NCBI RefSeq assembly: GCF_900111935.1
Contig: NZ_FOYN01000001.1
Location: forward strand, 434,001 to 498,000
Length of the DNA: 64,000 nt
DNA from: Halorubrum sodomense
GTDB lineage: Archaea > Halobacteriota > Halobacteria > Halobacteriales > Haloferacaceae
Direction of reading: 5' to 3'
Every line of letters starts with the position of its first letter. Within the stretch, counting starts at the first letter, position 1. Made by a program: the position numbers and the translations under genes. The notes under the pieces were generated by a model. The model was given only the letters and a program-made list of their open reading frames with translations, had not been told where the DNA came from and made no database searches. Below are positions 24,563-32,534 of this stretch, piece after piece.

Positions 24563-25476
24563 ATACCGCGACCCGAACGCCGCCGGCTCGGGCGCCGTCG
24601 GCCCGCGTGAGACCCCTCCGCGCGCTGAGCATCGTACTCGCGTTCACGGCGGCGCTCGGGCTGATCTTCGGCACCGCCGGATTCACCGCGATGGAGGCCC
24701 AACGCGGGCTCGCCGTCAACGTGACGAACGACGCGAGCGCGTACCTGGGCTACGTACCGCTCACCGACGAAGTCCACGACGGGGAACCGACGGCCGTCGT
24801 CGAGTACCGCAACCAGTTCGGCACCGCTCTCGACGAGTTCGACGTCGCCGTCTCGATAGCGGACCCCGGGTCGACCGAAGTCGCGATCGAGTCCGTCGAC
24901 TCGCCCTCGTCGCTCGACGAGGGAACCGCCGCCGCGGTCAACGTCACGCTGCGCTGCCCGGAGAGAGAGCCCGTTTCCCTCCTGTTCGAGGCCGACGGGA
25001 GCGGCGGCGGCGTCAGCGTCTCGCTTGACCGCGTCCACACCGTGACCTGCGTGCCGAAGGGCCCGACTGTGACGGGGATCAGATTCGACGACGCGGCGAA
25101 CGGCCGAGCGCTGGTCGACGGTCGACACGGCGAGGTCACCGCGAACGTGTGGGTCGCTGAGACCCCGCCGGTCGAGGAGGCGGAGGACCTCACGGAGGTG
25201 AGTTTCGACGGAGCGACCCCGTTCGATACGTCGACCAAGATCCGCCGTCAAGTCAACACCGTCCCCTCGTCGACGGTCGGCGGTAACTGGAAGATCGTCG
25301 CCGTCGAGTTCCCCGATCGGAACCTCACCTACCTCCATCCCGAGTGGAACGAAGGAGCGTACGACACCCCCAAGGCGGGCGGCGGCGTCGCGTACGACGG
25401 GACGGTCGACGAGGCGTTCCTGCTGAACGCCTCCGTCGATGGCGGCGAGGTCGTCGAGGCCGGGGAGGAGGACTGA
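24559..25476 (+). CDS. DUF1102-related exported protein, co-transcribed with the DUF7344 gene
   Basis: 305 residues. After an Arg-rich start comes a hydrophobic signal helix (LSIVLAFTAALGLIFGTAGF, about 24-43), then MEAQRGLAVNVTNDASAYLG, which matches the mature start of the DUF1102 proteins next door. The rest is a beta-rich acidic body. The ATG overlaps the stop of the DUF7344 gene, so the two form an operon. This links the regulator to a DUF1102-type export product. The function is unknown. Confidence 0.75.
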   Translation: MNTATRTPPARAPSARVRPLRALSIVLAFTAALGLIFGTAGFTAMEAQRGLAVNVTNDASAYLGYVPLTDEVHDGEPTAVVEYRNQFGTALDEFDVAVSIADPGSTEVAIESVDSPSSLDEGTAAAVNVTLRCPEREPVSLLFEADGSGGGVSVSLDRVHTVTCVPKGPTVTGIRFDDAANGRALVDGRHGEVTANVWVAETPPVEEAEDLTEVSFDGATPFDTSTKIRRQVNTVPSSTVGGNWKIVAVEFPDRNLTYLHPEWNEGAYDTPKAGGGVAYDGTVDEAFLLNASVDGGEVVEAGEED

Positions 25477-25496
25477 CCCGTCGAGGCCCGACTCGC

Positions 25497-26747
25497 TTAC
25501 AGCTTCACCTGCTCGCCCGTCCCGGGCGCGCTCGCGTCGAACCCGTCCGCGCGCAGATCTTCCGCGAACGCCTCGCAGCGGTCGCCGTGGTTCACCAGCA
25601 CGCGCGCTCCGCGATACGACTCCAGGAACGACTCCAACCCCTCGCGGTCGGCGTGCGCGGAGAAGTCGTACGAGTCGACCCGCGCGCTCACCGGCCGAAC
25701 GCGTCCGTTCAGCTCCAACTGCCCGCGCTCCTGAAGCTCGCGGCCCGGCGTTCCCTCCACCTGGTACCCCGTGAGCGTCACGAGGTTCGTCGGGTTCGTC
25801 CGGATCTCCGGGAGGTAGGTGTGGACCGGACCGCCGGCGAGCATCCCGGAAGTCGTGACGATCAGGGCGTTCTCGCCCGCGATCCGCTCGCGCCGTCCGT
25901 CGCGGCCCGTGACGACCCGGGCCCGGCCGACCGCCTCGTCGAACGCGTCCGCGTCGCGCAGGAACGAGGGATACTGCCGGAGCATCTCGGTCACCTCGAC
26001 GCCCATCCCGTCGACGTACGGCGTGAGGTCGTTCGCGGCCGCGACGAGGAGCATTTCCTGCGTCCGACCGATGGCGAACGCGGGCGCGACGACGGTGCCG
26101 CCCTCCCAGATCGTCCGCTCGACGCGCTCGGCCCACGCCGACTCCACCGCGGCGCGGTCCTCGTGGGTCACGTCCGCGTAGGTGGACTCGCAGACGACGA
26201 CGTCGGCGTCGGGGCGCGCGGTCGTCCCCGCAACCAACCGCTGGTCGTCGGTGTGGAAGTCGCCGGTGTACAGCAGGCGCGTCTCGCCGTCGTCGACGAG
26301 GACGTGCGCGGAGCCCGGGATGTGGCCGGCCGAGAACAGCGTCACCTCGTACCCCCCGTCGTCGATCCCGCCGGCGACCGCGAAGGGTTCCTCGTAACCG
26401 TGCCGCCGCTCCACCTCGCCCAGCCGAGCGACGTGTTCCGCGCCGAACGGACACAGCGGGCTGTTGCCGTGGAGCTTCAGCGTGTCCTCGGCGAGCGTCC
26501 GCGCGAGCTCGCCCGTCGGCGGCGTCCAGTGGACCGGCGGTCGCCGGTCGCCCTTCAGCAGCGCGGGGACGGCGCCGACGTGGTCGAGGTGCCCGTGCGA
26601 GACCACGACCGCGTCTGGCTCCGGGTCCCGAACCGGGTACTGCGGCGGGTCGGCGGTCTTGAGTCCGTAGTCTAGGAGGAGGGTCTCGTCGACGAGGAGG
26701 GCGCTCCGACCGACCTCGCGGGCGCCGCCGAGGAGCTCCAGTTCCAT
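25497..26747 (-). CDS. Metallo-beta-lactamase/beta-CASP family nuclease
   Basis: 416 residues. The MBL zinc motif VVVSHGHLDHVG lies at 47-58 and the later metal histidine in GHIPGSAHVL. The beta-CASP segment follows (TYADVTHEDR ... VVAPAFAIGRTQEMLLV ... VTTSGMLAGGPVHTYLP), with SAHADREGLESFL and LVNHGDRCEAFAEDL at the end. These are features of archaeal CPSF-like RNA exo/endonucleases. It lacks the KH domains of the large aCPSF1, so it is closer to the short aCPSF2-like group. RNA turnover or 3' processing is the likely role. Confidence 0.87.
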   Translation of the reverse strand: MELELLGGAREVGRSALLVDETLLLDYGLKTADPPQYPVRDPEPDAVVVSHGHLDHVGAVPALLKGDRRPPVHWTPPTGELARTLAEDTLKLHGNSPLCPFGAEHVARLGEVERRHGYEEPFAVAGGIDDGGYEVTLFSAGHIPGSAHVLVDDGETRLLYTGDFHTDDQRLVAGTTARPDADVVVCESTYADVTHEDRAAVESAWAERVERTIWEGGTVVAPAFAIGRTQEMLLVAAANDLTPYVDGMGVEVTEMLRQYPSFLRDADAFDEAVGRARVVTGRDGRRERIAGENALIVTTSGMLAGGPVHTYLPEIRTNPTNLVTLTGYQVEGTPGRELQERGQLELNGRVRPVSARVDSYDFSAHADREGLESFLESYRGARVLVNHGDRCEAFAEDLRADGFDASAPGTGEQVKL

Positions 26748-26772
26748 CGGAGATCCGTAGCCGCCCGCGGGG

Positions 26773-27432
26773 TTAGTGTCCGTCGGTCGGGTCGCCGGCG
26801 GGAGACCGAACCGCTTCGGTGACCGGCGCCGGCCCGACGACCCAGACCCACGCGGCGAGCATCAGCGCGCCGGGGAGCTCCGGCAGCGCGAGCCCGGTCA
26901 CGGGCCACCACCCGGCGACGAACGTCGCCCAGACGGCGACGTGGACCGGGGCGAACGCGAGCGCGACGCGGCCGGTCGCCTCGCCTCGCCTGAGCCACCC
27001 GTCGACGGCGAAGACCGCCGTGATAAGTCCGTAGAACCCGACTGCCGCAGGGCCGTGAAGCGGCTCGGTGAGATCGAAGGTGCCGATCCCGGCCATCGCG
27101 ACCATCGCGAGCGCGAGCAGGAGCGCCCGGAGCGGTCGACCGGCTCGTCCGAGGCCCGCGGCGTAGCAGACGCCCGCCGCCCCGCCGACGATCAGTCCCC
27201 AGTTGAACGCGACGGCGCTTCCGTCGCGGACGCCCAGGTCGGAGAGGGCGTCGGCCGTCCACGAGAAGGTCGGATCGAGGAGCACCGCGAGCGCGATGCC
27301 GCCGAGCGCCGAGAGCGTCGCGACGGCGCCGAACGCGGCCGCGACACGCCCGAATTCGTCGACTTCGGGAGAACGGGAGTCCGCGTCGGTGCCGGCCCGA
27401 CCGTCGGCTGAGGAGGGCACGGAGGGCGCCAT
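26773..27432 (-). CDS. DUF998 family membrane protein
   Basis: 219 residues with about six hydrophobic helices, including FGAVATLSALGGIALAVLL and PLRALLLALAMVAMAGIG. DPTFSWTADALSDLGV resembles the conserved loop of DUF998 proteins. An acidic, disordered N-terminus of about 28 residues precedes the first helix. The function is unknown. It is 25 bases from the MBL gene and 9 bases after Gins51 on the same strand, so it may be co-transcribed. Confidence 0.8.
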   Translation of the reverse strand: MAPSVPSSADGRAGTDADSRSPEVDEFGRVAAAFGAVATLSALGGIALAVLLDPTFSWTADALSDLGVRDGSAVAFNWGLIVGGAAGVCYAAGLGRAGRPLRALLLALAMVAMAGIGTFDLTEPLHGPAAVGFYGLITAVFAVDGWLRRGEATGRVALAFAPVHVAVWATFVAGWWPVTGLALPELPGALMLAAWVWVVGPAPVTEAVRSPAGDPTDGH

Positions 27433-27441
27433 CGACCGCGG

Positions 27442-28518
27442 TCAGTCGAGCCGCTCGGCCGCGTCGCGCTGGACCAACGGGTCGGCGTTCTCGACCGGGA
27501 GGGAGACGACGTCCTCGCTCGCGAGCTCGTACTCCCGCTCGTCGACGCCGAAGATGGCCCCGACGTCGCGGGTGATCCGGACGGTCGCTCGCTCGGTTCC
27601 TGCGGCCGGGTCGGCGTCGGCGGTCGTCGGCGAGTCGGCCGCCGGCTCGCCGGCTGGCGCTCCCTCGGGCACCGCTCCGCCGTCCGTCGTCGCGTCAGCG
27701 GTCGATTCCTCGTCGGCGTCGCCCGCGGGAGTCCCGTCGCGCTCCTCGTCGACGCCGACCGCTCCCGGAGGCGCCGGATCGGGCGGCACCGGCGTCGGCT
27801 CGTCGCCGTTCGCCCCGGTTCCTTCGGCCGGCTCCGATTCGGAGGGATCCGGGCCGCTCTCGGTCGGCTCGGGCGGCGTGGGCGGAGCGTCGGCGGACGG
27901 ATCGGACTCCCCGCCGCCCATCGCACCGGCGAGCGCGTCCGAGGCGGCGGGGCCGTCGGCGGCGTCCGCCACCTCGGTACTCGGATCCGTCGGCTCCGCG
28001 CCCGTCGGGGACGCATCGGTTTCGGATGTCGGGTCGCTCGGCGTCGGGTCGCGCGACCCCGCGGCGTCGGGTGCGGCAGCGGTCTCGTCGGCGATCTCGT
28101 CGGTGGTCTGGGAATCGTCCGGGACCGGTGACTCGCCCGCGAGCACGTCGAGCACCTCCGACTTGTTCGCGGTGATGCGCTCGACGAGGTCGTCGAACAG
28201 CCGGCGCTCCTCGGTCGTCATCCCCTCCTCGTCGACGGACATGTCGGCGGCGGCGAAGGAGGCGAGCTTGACGACCTTGCCGACCCGGCGCTCGTAGAGG
28301 GCCTCCGCGACCTCTTCGGCGGTCTCGACCTCGTCGGAGAGCCGACGGATGTCGTCGTCCTCGAAGGGGTTGTCGACCTGCTCGGCGCGGCGGTCGCGCG
28401 CGGCCCGGAGGTCCGCGACGTACGCGCCCACGTCGTCGTAAAACGAGTCCCGCAGGTGCTGGAGGCTGTCCTTCCGGCGCTCTTTCGCCTGCGCGGATCG
28501 GAGTTCGTCGAGGTTCAT
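27442..28518 (-). CDS. DNA replication factor Gins51 (GINS complex)
   Basis: Subunit of the GINS complex that couples the MCM helicase to the replication machinery. 358 residues. The N-terminal A-domain (about 1-125) starts MNLDELRSAQAKERRKDSLQ and includes LYERRVGKVVKLASFAA and MTTEERRLFDDLVERI. A long acidic, low-complexity linker follows (about 130-300). A C-terminal B-domain follows (about 305-358; TVRITRDVGAIFGVDEREYELASEDVVSLP). The gene lies 16 bases after primase priS, the usual haloarchaeal pairing. Confidence 0.92.
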   Translation of the reverse strand: MNLDELRSAQAKERRKDSLQHLRDSFYDDVGAYVADLRAARDRRAEQVDNPFEDDDIRRLSDEVETAEEVAEALYERRVGKVVKLASFAAADMSVDEEGMTTEERRLFDDLVERITANKSEVLDVLAGESPVPDDSQTTDEIADETAAAPDAAGSRDPTPSDPTSETDASPTGAEPTDPSTEVADAADGPAASDALAGAMGGGESDPSADAPPTPPEPTESGPDPSESEPAEGTGANGDEPTPVPPDPAPPGAVGVDEERDGTPAGDADEESTADATTDGGAVPEGAPAGEPAADSPTTADADPAAGTERATVRITRDVGAIFGVDEREYELASEDVVSLPVENADPLVQRDAAERLD

Positions 28519-28534
28519 TCGTCGGTGTACTCCG

Positions 28535-29698
28535 TCATCGTTCGGGGGCTTTCCGCGCCTCGCCGCGGGCCATCAGGAAGACCCCCGCGAACTCCGGCAC
28601 GGTGTCTCTACCGGATTCAACTCTGACGCGCTCGCCGTTTAATTCTACCGTCCGATCCGCGTCGGTCTCGATCCGTATCTCGCGGCCGACGAACCGGTCG
28701 GGAACCGCGTCTCGGAGCGGGTCGAAGTCGGCCAGTTCGCCGCGGTCGAGCGGCGTGACGACGAGCCCGGACCCGCCGTGGAGCGTCCCCGGCAGCCGGA
28801 TGAGCCGACGGGTGTCGGTGGTCACCGGCTCGTCGATCGGCGCCGCGTCCTCGGCGGCGACGCGCGTCGCGAGCGCCGAGACGAGTCGCCTGACGCCCGG
28901 ACCGCCCGCCTCCACGTTCCCCTCGCGGACCGCGGTCGGGTTCCGGTCGAACGCGCCGAGGATCGTCTCCGCGCGGCCCTCCCCGATCCCGTCGAGCTCC
29001 ATCAGCCGCTCGCGGGCGGCCTCCTCGTCCATCTCGCGGAGGTCGTCGGCGTACTCGACCAGGGCGTCGTGGACGCGCGCGCCCCACCCGCCCTCGGTCC
29101 GGAGGACGCGCTTCGTCGTCCCGCGCTCCGAGACGGTCCGGATCAGGGCGTCGGTGTCGAGGTCGATCGCGCGCACGTAGTCGACGATCTCACGGCGCGC
29201 GTCGCTGTCTAACTCCCGGACGCTCTGATCGCGGACGTGGACGTGGTAGCCGCGCCCCCCGGAGAAGACGACGGTCACGTCCTCGAACGCGAAGTCGTCG
29301 TCGAGGAAGTCCAAGAGCCGAAAGAGGGCGTCCTTACACGCCGCCAGCATCTCGGGGTACGAGGTGGTCTCGGGGTCGATGCCGGGGAGGTGGTCGGCGT
29401 CTAAGTCGAAGACGAGGTCGGCGTTCCGCCACCCCTTCTGTCCCATCGTCGCAGCCCCCGGCTCGTCGTAGCGCGCGGCCGAGAAGTAGGCGTGTCGCGG
29501 CGCGTTGTCCGCGAAGAACGTGTCGACGTGGCCGAGTTCGGTCAGCGCTTGGTGGCGGACCATCGTCGTCCCCGACCCCGGGGTCCACGGGATGTGGCCC
29601 CACTCGCGGAGGTTCGCGTCGGGCGGCAGCGACAGCGACACCGACCGGTAGTAGTCGCCGAACCGCCCCCGGAGGTACTCGCGGGTCCGGTCGTCCAT
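28535..29698 (-). CDS. priS: DNA primase catalytic subunit PriS
   Basis: Archaeo-eukaryotic primase small subunit, which makes RNA/DNA primers together with PriL. 387 residues. Catalytic acidic motif DLDADH at 98-103 and the active-site [10 protein letters not shown] near 138-147. [19 protein letters not shown] is typical of the haloarchaeal branch. The ATG at 29698 begins the family sequence [17 protein letters not shown]; the open frame extends much further upstream but looks non-coding. gins51 follows directly. Confidence 0.95.
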   Translation of the reverse strand: MDDRTREYLRGRFGDYYRSVSLSLPPDANLREWGHIPWTPGSGTTMVRHQALTELGHVDTFFADNAPRHAYFSAARYDEPGAATMGQKGWRNADLVFDLDADHLPGIDPETTSYPEMLAACKDALFRLLDFLDDDFAFEDVTVVFSGGRGYHVHVRDQSVRELDSDARREIVDYVRAIDLDTDALIRTVSERGTTKRVLRTEGGWGARVHDALVEYADDLREMDEEAARERLMELDGIGEGRAETILGAFDRNPTAVREGNVEAGGPGVRRLVSALATRVAAEDAAPIDEPVTTDTRRLIRLPGTLHGGSGLVVTPLDRGELADFDPLRDAVPDRFVGREIRIETDADRTVELNGERVRVESGRDTVPEFAGVFLMARGEARKAPER

Positions 29699-29755
29699 CG
29701 TCTCCTCTCGTACCCGCGGTCGACGTATCAACGTTACCGTTCGCGGGCGACCGCG

Positions 29756-29801
29756 GAAGAAGCGAGATGAGCGGGGGGGAAGAAGCGAGATGAGCGCGGG
29801 G
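29756..29801 (+). repeat. 23-bp tandem duplication upstream of repeat copy C
   Basis: GAAGAAGCGAGATGAGCG followed by a G-run occurs twice, with a 23-base period, in the priS upstream spacer. Confidence 0.6.
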
Positions 29802-29826
29802 GGACGACGGATCACGACCCGAGACG

Positions 29827-30091
29827 CGGTGGCGCGTGCCTGCGAGCGGCCGGAGCGAAGCGGAGGCCGCGAGGAGCACGCGCGAGGGAGTCGGTCGCCC
29901 GAGCGGAGCGACGGGCGACCGACGAGGCTGGGGAGGTGTGAGGCTGCGGTGCCGTGTGGGGGGTGGGGCTCAAAGGGGCAGCCGCGAGGGCGAAGCACGA
30001 CGACGCAAGCACTGGAACGAGGGAGTGAACGGAGTGAGCGACCGAGTGAAGCGCGCAGCGAGTCGCGCGAGTCCTCGCGGCTGGGGCTTTG
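29827..30091 (+). repeat. Dispersed structured repeat, copy C (long form)
   Basis: A 265-bp version of the element at 20237. It starts CGGTGGCGCGTGCC and ends GGCTGGGGCTTTG. Hairpin two is TCGGTCGCCCG (29891-29901) with CGGGCGACCGA (29912-29922), a compensated change plus one added C:G pair relative to copy B. The long-range stem CAGCCGCGAGG (29979-29989) with CCTCGCGGCTG (30073-30083) is identical, as are the flanking GGG/GGG and CAAAG/CTTTG. The insert between the long arms differs from copy B. Hypothetical frames crossing it are not credible genes. Confidence 0.8.
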
Positions 30092-30214
30092 GAAGTGTTT
30101 GCCGCGGCGACGTTACCGACGTACCGGTGAGCATCTGAGACTTCGACGTCGACAGTCGGGTTCACCACCACCTTCGGCCAAACACTATCCGGGACGGCTC
30201 CCTATCCCTCTCGT

Positions 30215-30361
30215 ATGCGATCCGAAGAGGAGGTCAGAGAGCAGTACGAGTTCCTCCGCGAGCAGCTGGACGACGAGGAGATGAGCCACCGCGGCGTCGA
30301 GGAGCTGTTCACCCACTACAAGCGCGCGATCGGCTGGGTGTTAGAAGAAGAACATATGTGA
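30215..30361 (+). CDS. Small 48-residue conserved-looking protein
   Basis: ATG at 30215 opens MRSEEEVREQYEFLREQLDD and closes with AIGWVLEEEHM. It is a highly charged helical protein with strong haloarchaeal codon use and acidic character, which makes a chance frame unlikely. The function is unknown; a helical hairpin mediating protein contact is possible. It follows repeat copy C and precedes a candidate small RNA. Confidence 0.65.
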   Translation: MRSEEEVREQYEFLREQLDDEEMSHRGVEELFTHYKRAIGWVLEEEHM

Positions 30362-30829
30362 GCGCCGTACGACACGTTTATCACTCTCTACGCTGTACAG
30401 TCTAGTGACGCTTCGTCTGGAGGGCCGAAGCGTCAGCGGGGACCAATCGGCAGGCCTGACGCGGCTTTTTTCCGCGTCGGGCGTGCCTTCTTCGGAAACT
30501 CGACCCCTTAGCGTTCCGCTCGTCGCCTCGCGCCCGAGCGGAGTCGCGCGCAGTTCCACGTTCCACGCCGAGCGGCGCCGCCGAGACGCGGCGAGGTTCC
30601 GTTTCCGCCTTGCCACGGCAGGTGGTACCGTTCGACTCTCGAACGGATGCGTATCAGTAGATCGAAACGAGTTCCGGCCGTGAGCACGCGGTCCGGACTC
30701 GCGTGACAGTTACGGAATTGACAGAACGGAGGTCGGTGTTCCGGGGACGTAAGCCCCGCTGTTCGGTCGTACGTGGACTGATATAACGGTATATTTATTT
30801 ATTTTCGACAGGTATGTATAGTCAGTTGT
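30362..30829. other. Spacer holding the candidate RNA and the PadR promoter
   Basis: 468 bases without a protein gene. The left part holds the candidate small RNA. The right part, from about 30780, is AT-rich (ggtatatttatttattttcg) and supplies the likely promoter of the padR-family gene, whose ATG lies about 28 bases beyond. Nothing else was recognised between 30480 and 30780. Confidence 0.5.
30404..30471 (+). ncRNA. Candidate small RNA with 10-bp hairpin and oligo-T end
   Basis: A TATA-like TTTA at 30377-30380 predicts a start near 30404. The first bases form a perfect 10-bp stem, TGACGCTTCG (30406-30415) with CGAAGCGTCA (30426-30435). About 20 unpaired bases follow (GCGGGGACCAATCGGCAGGC), then six T residues at 30466-30471 held between GACGCGG and CCGCGTC. 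Transcript size would be about 68 nt. No known RNA family was recognised; expression is unproven. Confidence 0.4.
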
Positions 30830-31105
30830 ATGTACGACCTCACAGGTTTTCAGCGCGACCTGCTCTACGTGATCGCGGGGCTCGACGAGCCGCACGGGCT
30901 GGCCATCAAAGAGGAGCTCGAAGGGTACTACGAGAAGGAGATCCACCACGGCCGCCTCTACCCGAACCTCGACACGCTCGTCGAGAAGGGGCTCGTCGAG
31001 AAGGGCCAGCGCGACCGCCGCACGAACTACTACACGCTGACCCGCCGGGGCCGCCGCGAAATCGAGGCCCGCACCGATTGGGAAGCCGAGTACATCGAGC
31101 ACTGA
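30830..31105 (+). CDS. PadR family transcriptional regulator
   Basis: 91-residue winged-helix DNA-binding protein. MYDLTGFQRDLLYVIAGLDE leads into the recognition region; GRLYPNLDTLVEKGLVEKGQ is the PadR hallmark, and TNYYTLTRRGRREIEAR is the wing. It is the short type with no C-terminal coiled-coil domain. The AT-rich upstream box gives a leaderless promoter. Targets are unknown; the gatD operon is downstream but 130 bases away, with its own spacer. Confidence 0.9.
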   Translation: MYDLTGFQRDLLYVIAGLDEPHGLAIKEELEGYYEKEIHHGRLYPNLDTLVEKGLVEKGQRDRRTNYYTLTRRGRREIEARTDWEAEYIEH

Positions 31106-31235
31106 CGCGGCCGCCCGTTACCCCCGCGACCGGCCGATAGCCGCCGGCCTCCGTCTCCTCTCCTGTTTCCCGCCGGCCTCCCGCCCCGCGCCGCGAACGG
31201 TTGGATTCAAGTCGACCCCGAGGGAACTCCGTCGT

Positions 31236-32534
31236 ATGCAACCGGGAGATCGCGTCCGCGTCGACCGCGGGGGCGTCACCAACGAGGGCGTACTGCTCCC
31301 CTCCACGACGCGCGACCACCTCGTCGTCAAGCTCGACGGCGGGTACAACGTCGGCATCGACCGCGAGGAAGCCGACGTCGAGGTGCTCGAATCCGGCGTC
31401 CGCGAGGTCGACCCCGCCGCCGAGACCGACGACGCGGGCGAGGCGACCTCCGAGATCACCTTCGACGACGGCCTGCCCACGATTTCGCTCATCTCGACCG
31501 GCGGGACCATCGCCTCCACCGTCGACTACCGGACGGGGGCCGTCACGGCCCAGTTCGACGCCGAGGACGTCCTCCGGGCCGTGCCCGAGCTCGCCGGGCG
31601 CGCGAACTACCGCGGCCGAGTCGTCGCGAACATCCTCTCGGAGAACATGGAGCCGTCGATCTGGCGCGAGCTTGCCGAAGCCGTCGCCGAGGAGATCGAG
31701 GCCGGCGCCGACGGCGTCGTCGTGATGCACGGCACCGACACGATGCAGTACTCCGCGTCCGCGCTCTCGTTCATGCTCGACTCGCCGGTCCCGGTCGTGT
31801 TCACCGGGAGTCAGCGATCCGCCGATCGCCCCTCCTCCGACAACGTGATGAACGCGGTCTGCGCCGTCGAGGCCGCGAAGGCCGACCACGCCGAGACGCT
31901 CGTCTGTATGCACGCGGGCCCCTCCGACGACGCCTGCGCGCTCCACCGCGGCACGCGCGTCCGCAAGAACCACACCTCCCGCCGGGACGCCTTCGAGACC
32001 GTCGGCGCCGCGCCCCTCGGCCTGATCGACTACGAGGCCGCCGCGGAGGCGGGCGCCGAGGGCGACGCGGCCGACGCCGCCATCGAGTGGCGCCGCGAGC
32101 CGCTCGCACGCGGGAGCGCGGCGCAATCGGTCGACCTCGCGCCCGACCTCGCTCCCGACGTCGAGCTCGTCAAGTTCACGCCCGGGATGGATCCGGCGGC
32201 GTGGACGTACTTAGACGGGAAGGACGGCGTCGTGATCGAGGGCACCGGGCTCGGCCACGTCCACACCGACCTCATCCCGCGGATCGAGGACCTCGTCGAG
32301 GGCGGCGCCGTCGTCGCGATGACGAGCCAGTGCCTCGACGGGCGGGTCTGCGACCGCGTGTACGACACCGGCCGCGACCTGCTGGACGCGGGGGTCGTCG
32401 AGGCCGGCGACACCCTCCCCGGCACCGCGAAGGTGAAGCTGATGTGGGCGCTCGCGAACGCCGCCGACCCGGCCGACGCGATGACCCGGGACCTCGCGGG
32501 CGAACTGACCGAGGAGTCGCAGCCCTGGCGATGA
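31236..32534 (+). CDS. gatD: Glu-tRNA(Gln) amidotransferase subunit D
   Basis: Asparaginase-like subunit of the archaeal GatDE complex, which releases ammonia from glutamine so that GatE can convert Glu-tRNA(Gln) to Gln-tRNA(Gln). 432 residues. The small N-terminal beta-domain (about 1-60) is followed by the L-asparaginase fold with STGGTIAS at 87-94 and MHGTDTM at 164-170; SQRSADRPSSDN and MTSQCLDGRV follow. gatE is not in the window. The stop overlaps the next ATG (ATGA), so the GNAT gene is in the same operon. Confidence 0.95.
   Translation: MQPGDRVRVDRGGVTNEGVLLPSTTRDHLVVKLDGGYNVGIDREEADVEVLESGVREVDPAAETDDAGEATSEITFDDGLPTISLISTGGTIASTVDYRTGAVTAQFDAEDVLRAVPELAGRANYRGRVVANILSENMEPSIWRELAEAVAEEIEAGADGVVVMHGTDTMQYSASALSFMLDSPVPVVFTGSQRSADRPSSDNVMNAVCAVEAAKADHAETLVCMHAGPSDDACALHRGTRVRKNHTSRRDAFETVGAAPLGLIDYEAAAEAGAEGDAADAAIEWRREPLARGSAAQSVDLAPDLAPDVELVKFTPGMDPAAWTYLDGKDGVVIEGTGLGHVHTDLIPRIEDLVEGGAVVAMTSQCLDGRVCDRVYDTGRDLLDAGVVEAGDTLPGTAKVKLMWALANAADPADAMTRDLAGELTEESQPWR

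Noticed and set aside
29836-30138. 100-residue frame inside repeat copy C
   Set aside because: It coincides with the structured repeat, and the equivalent region of copy B differs in the interior in ways that follow pairing, not codons.
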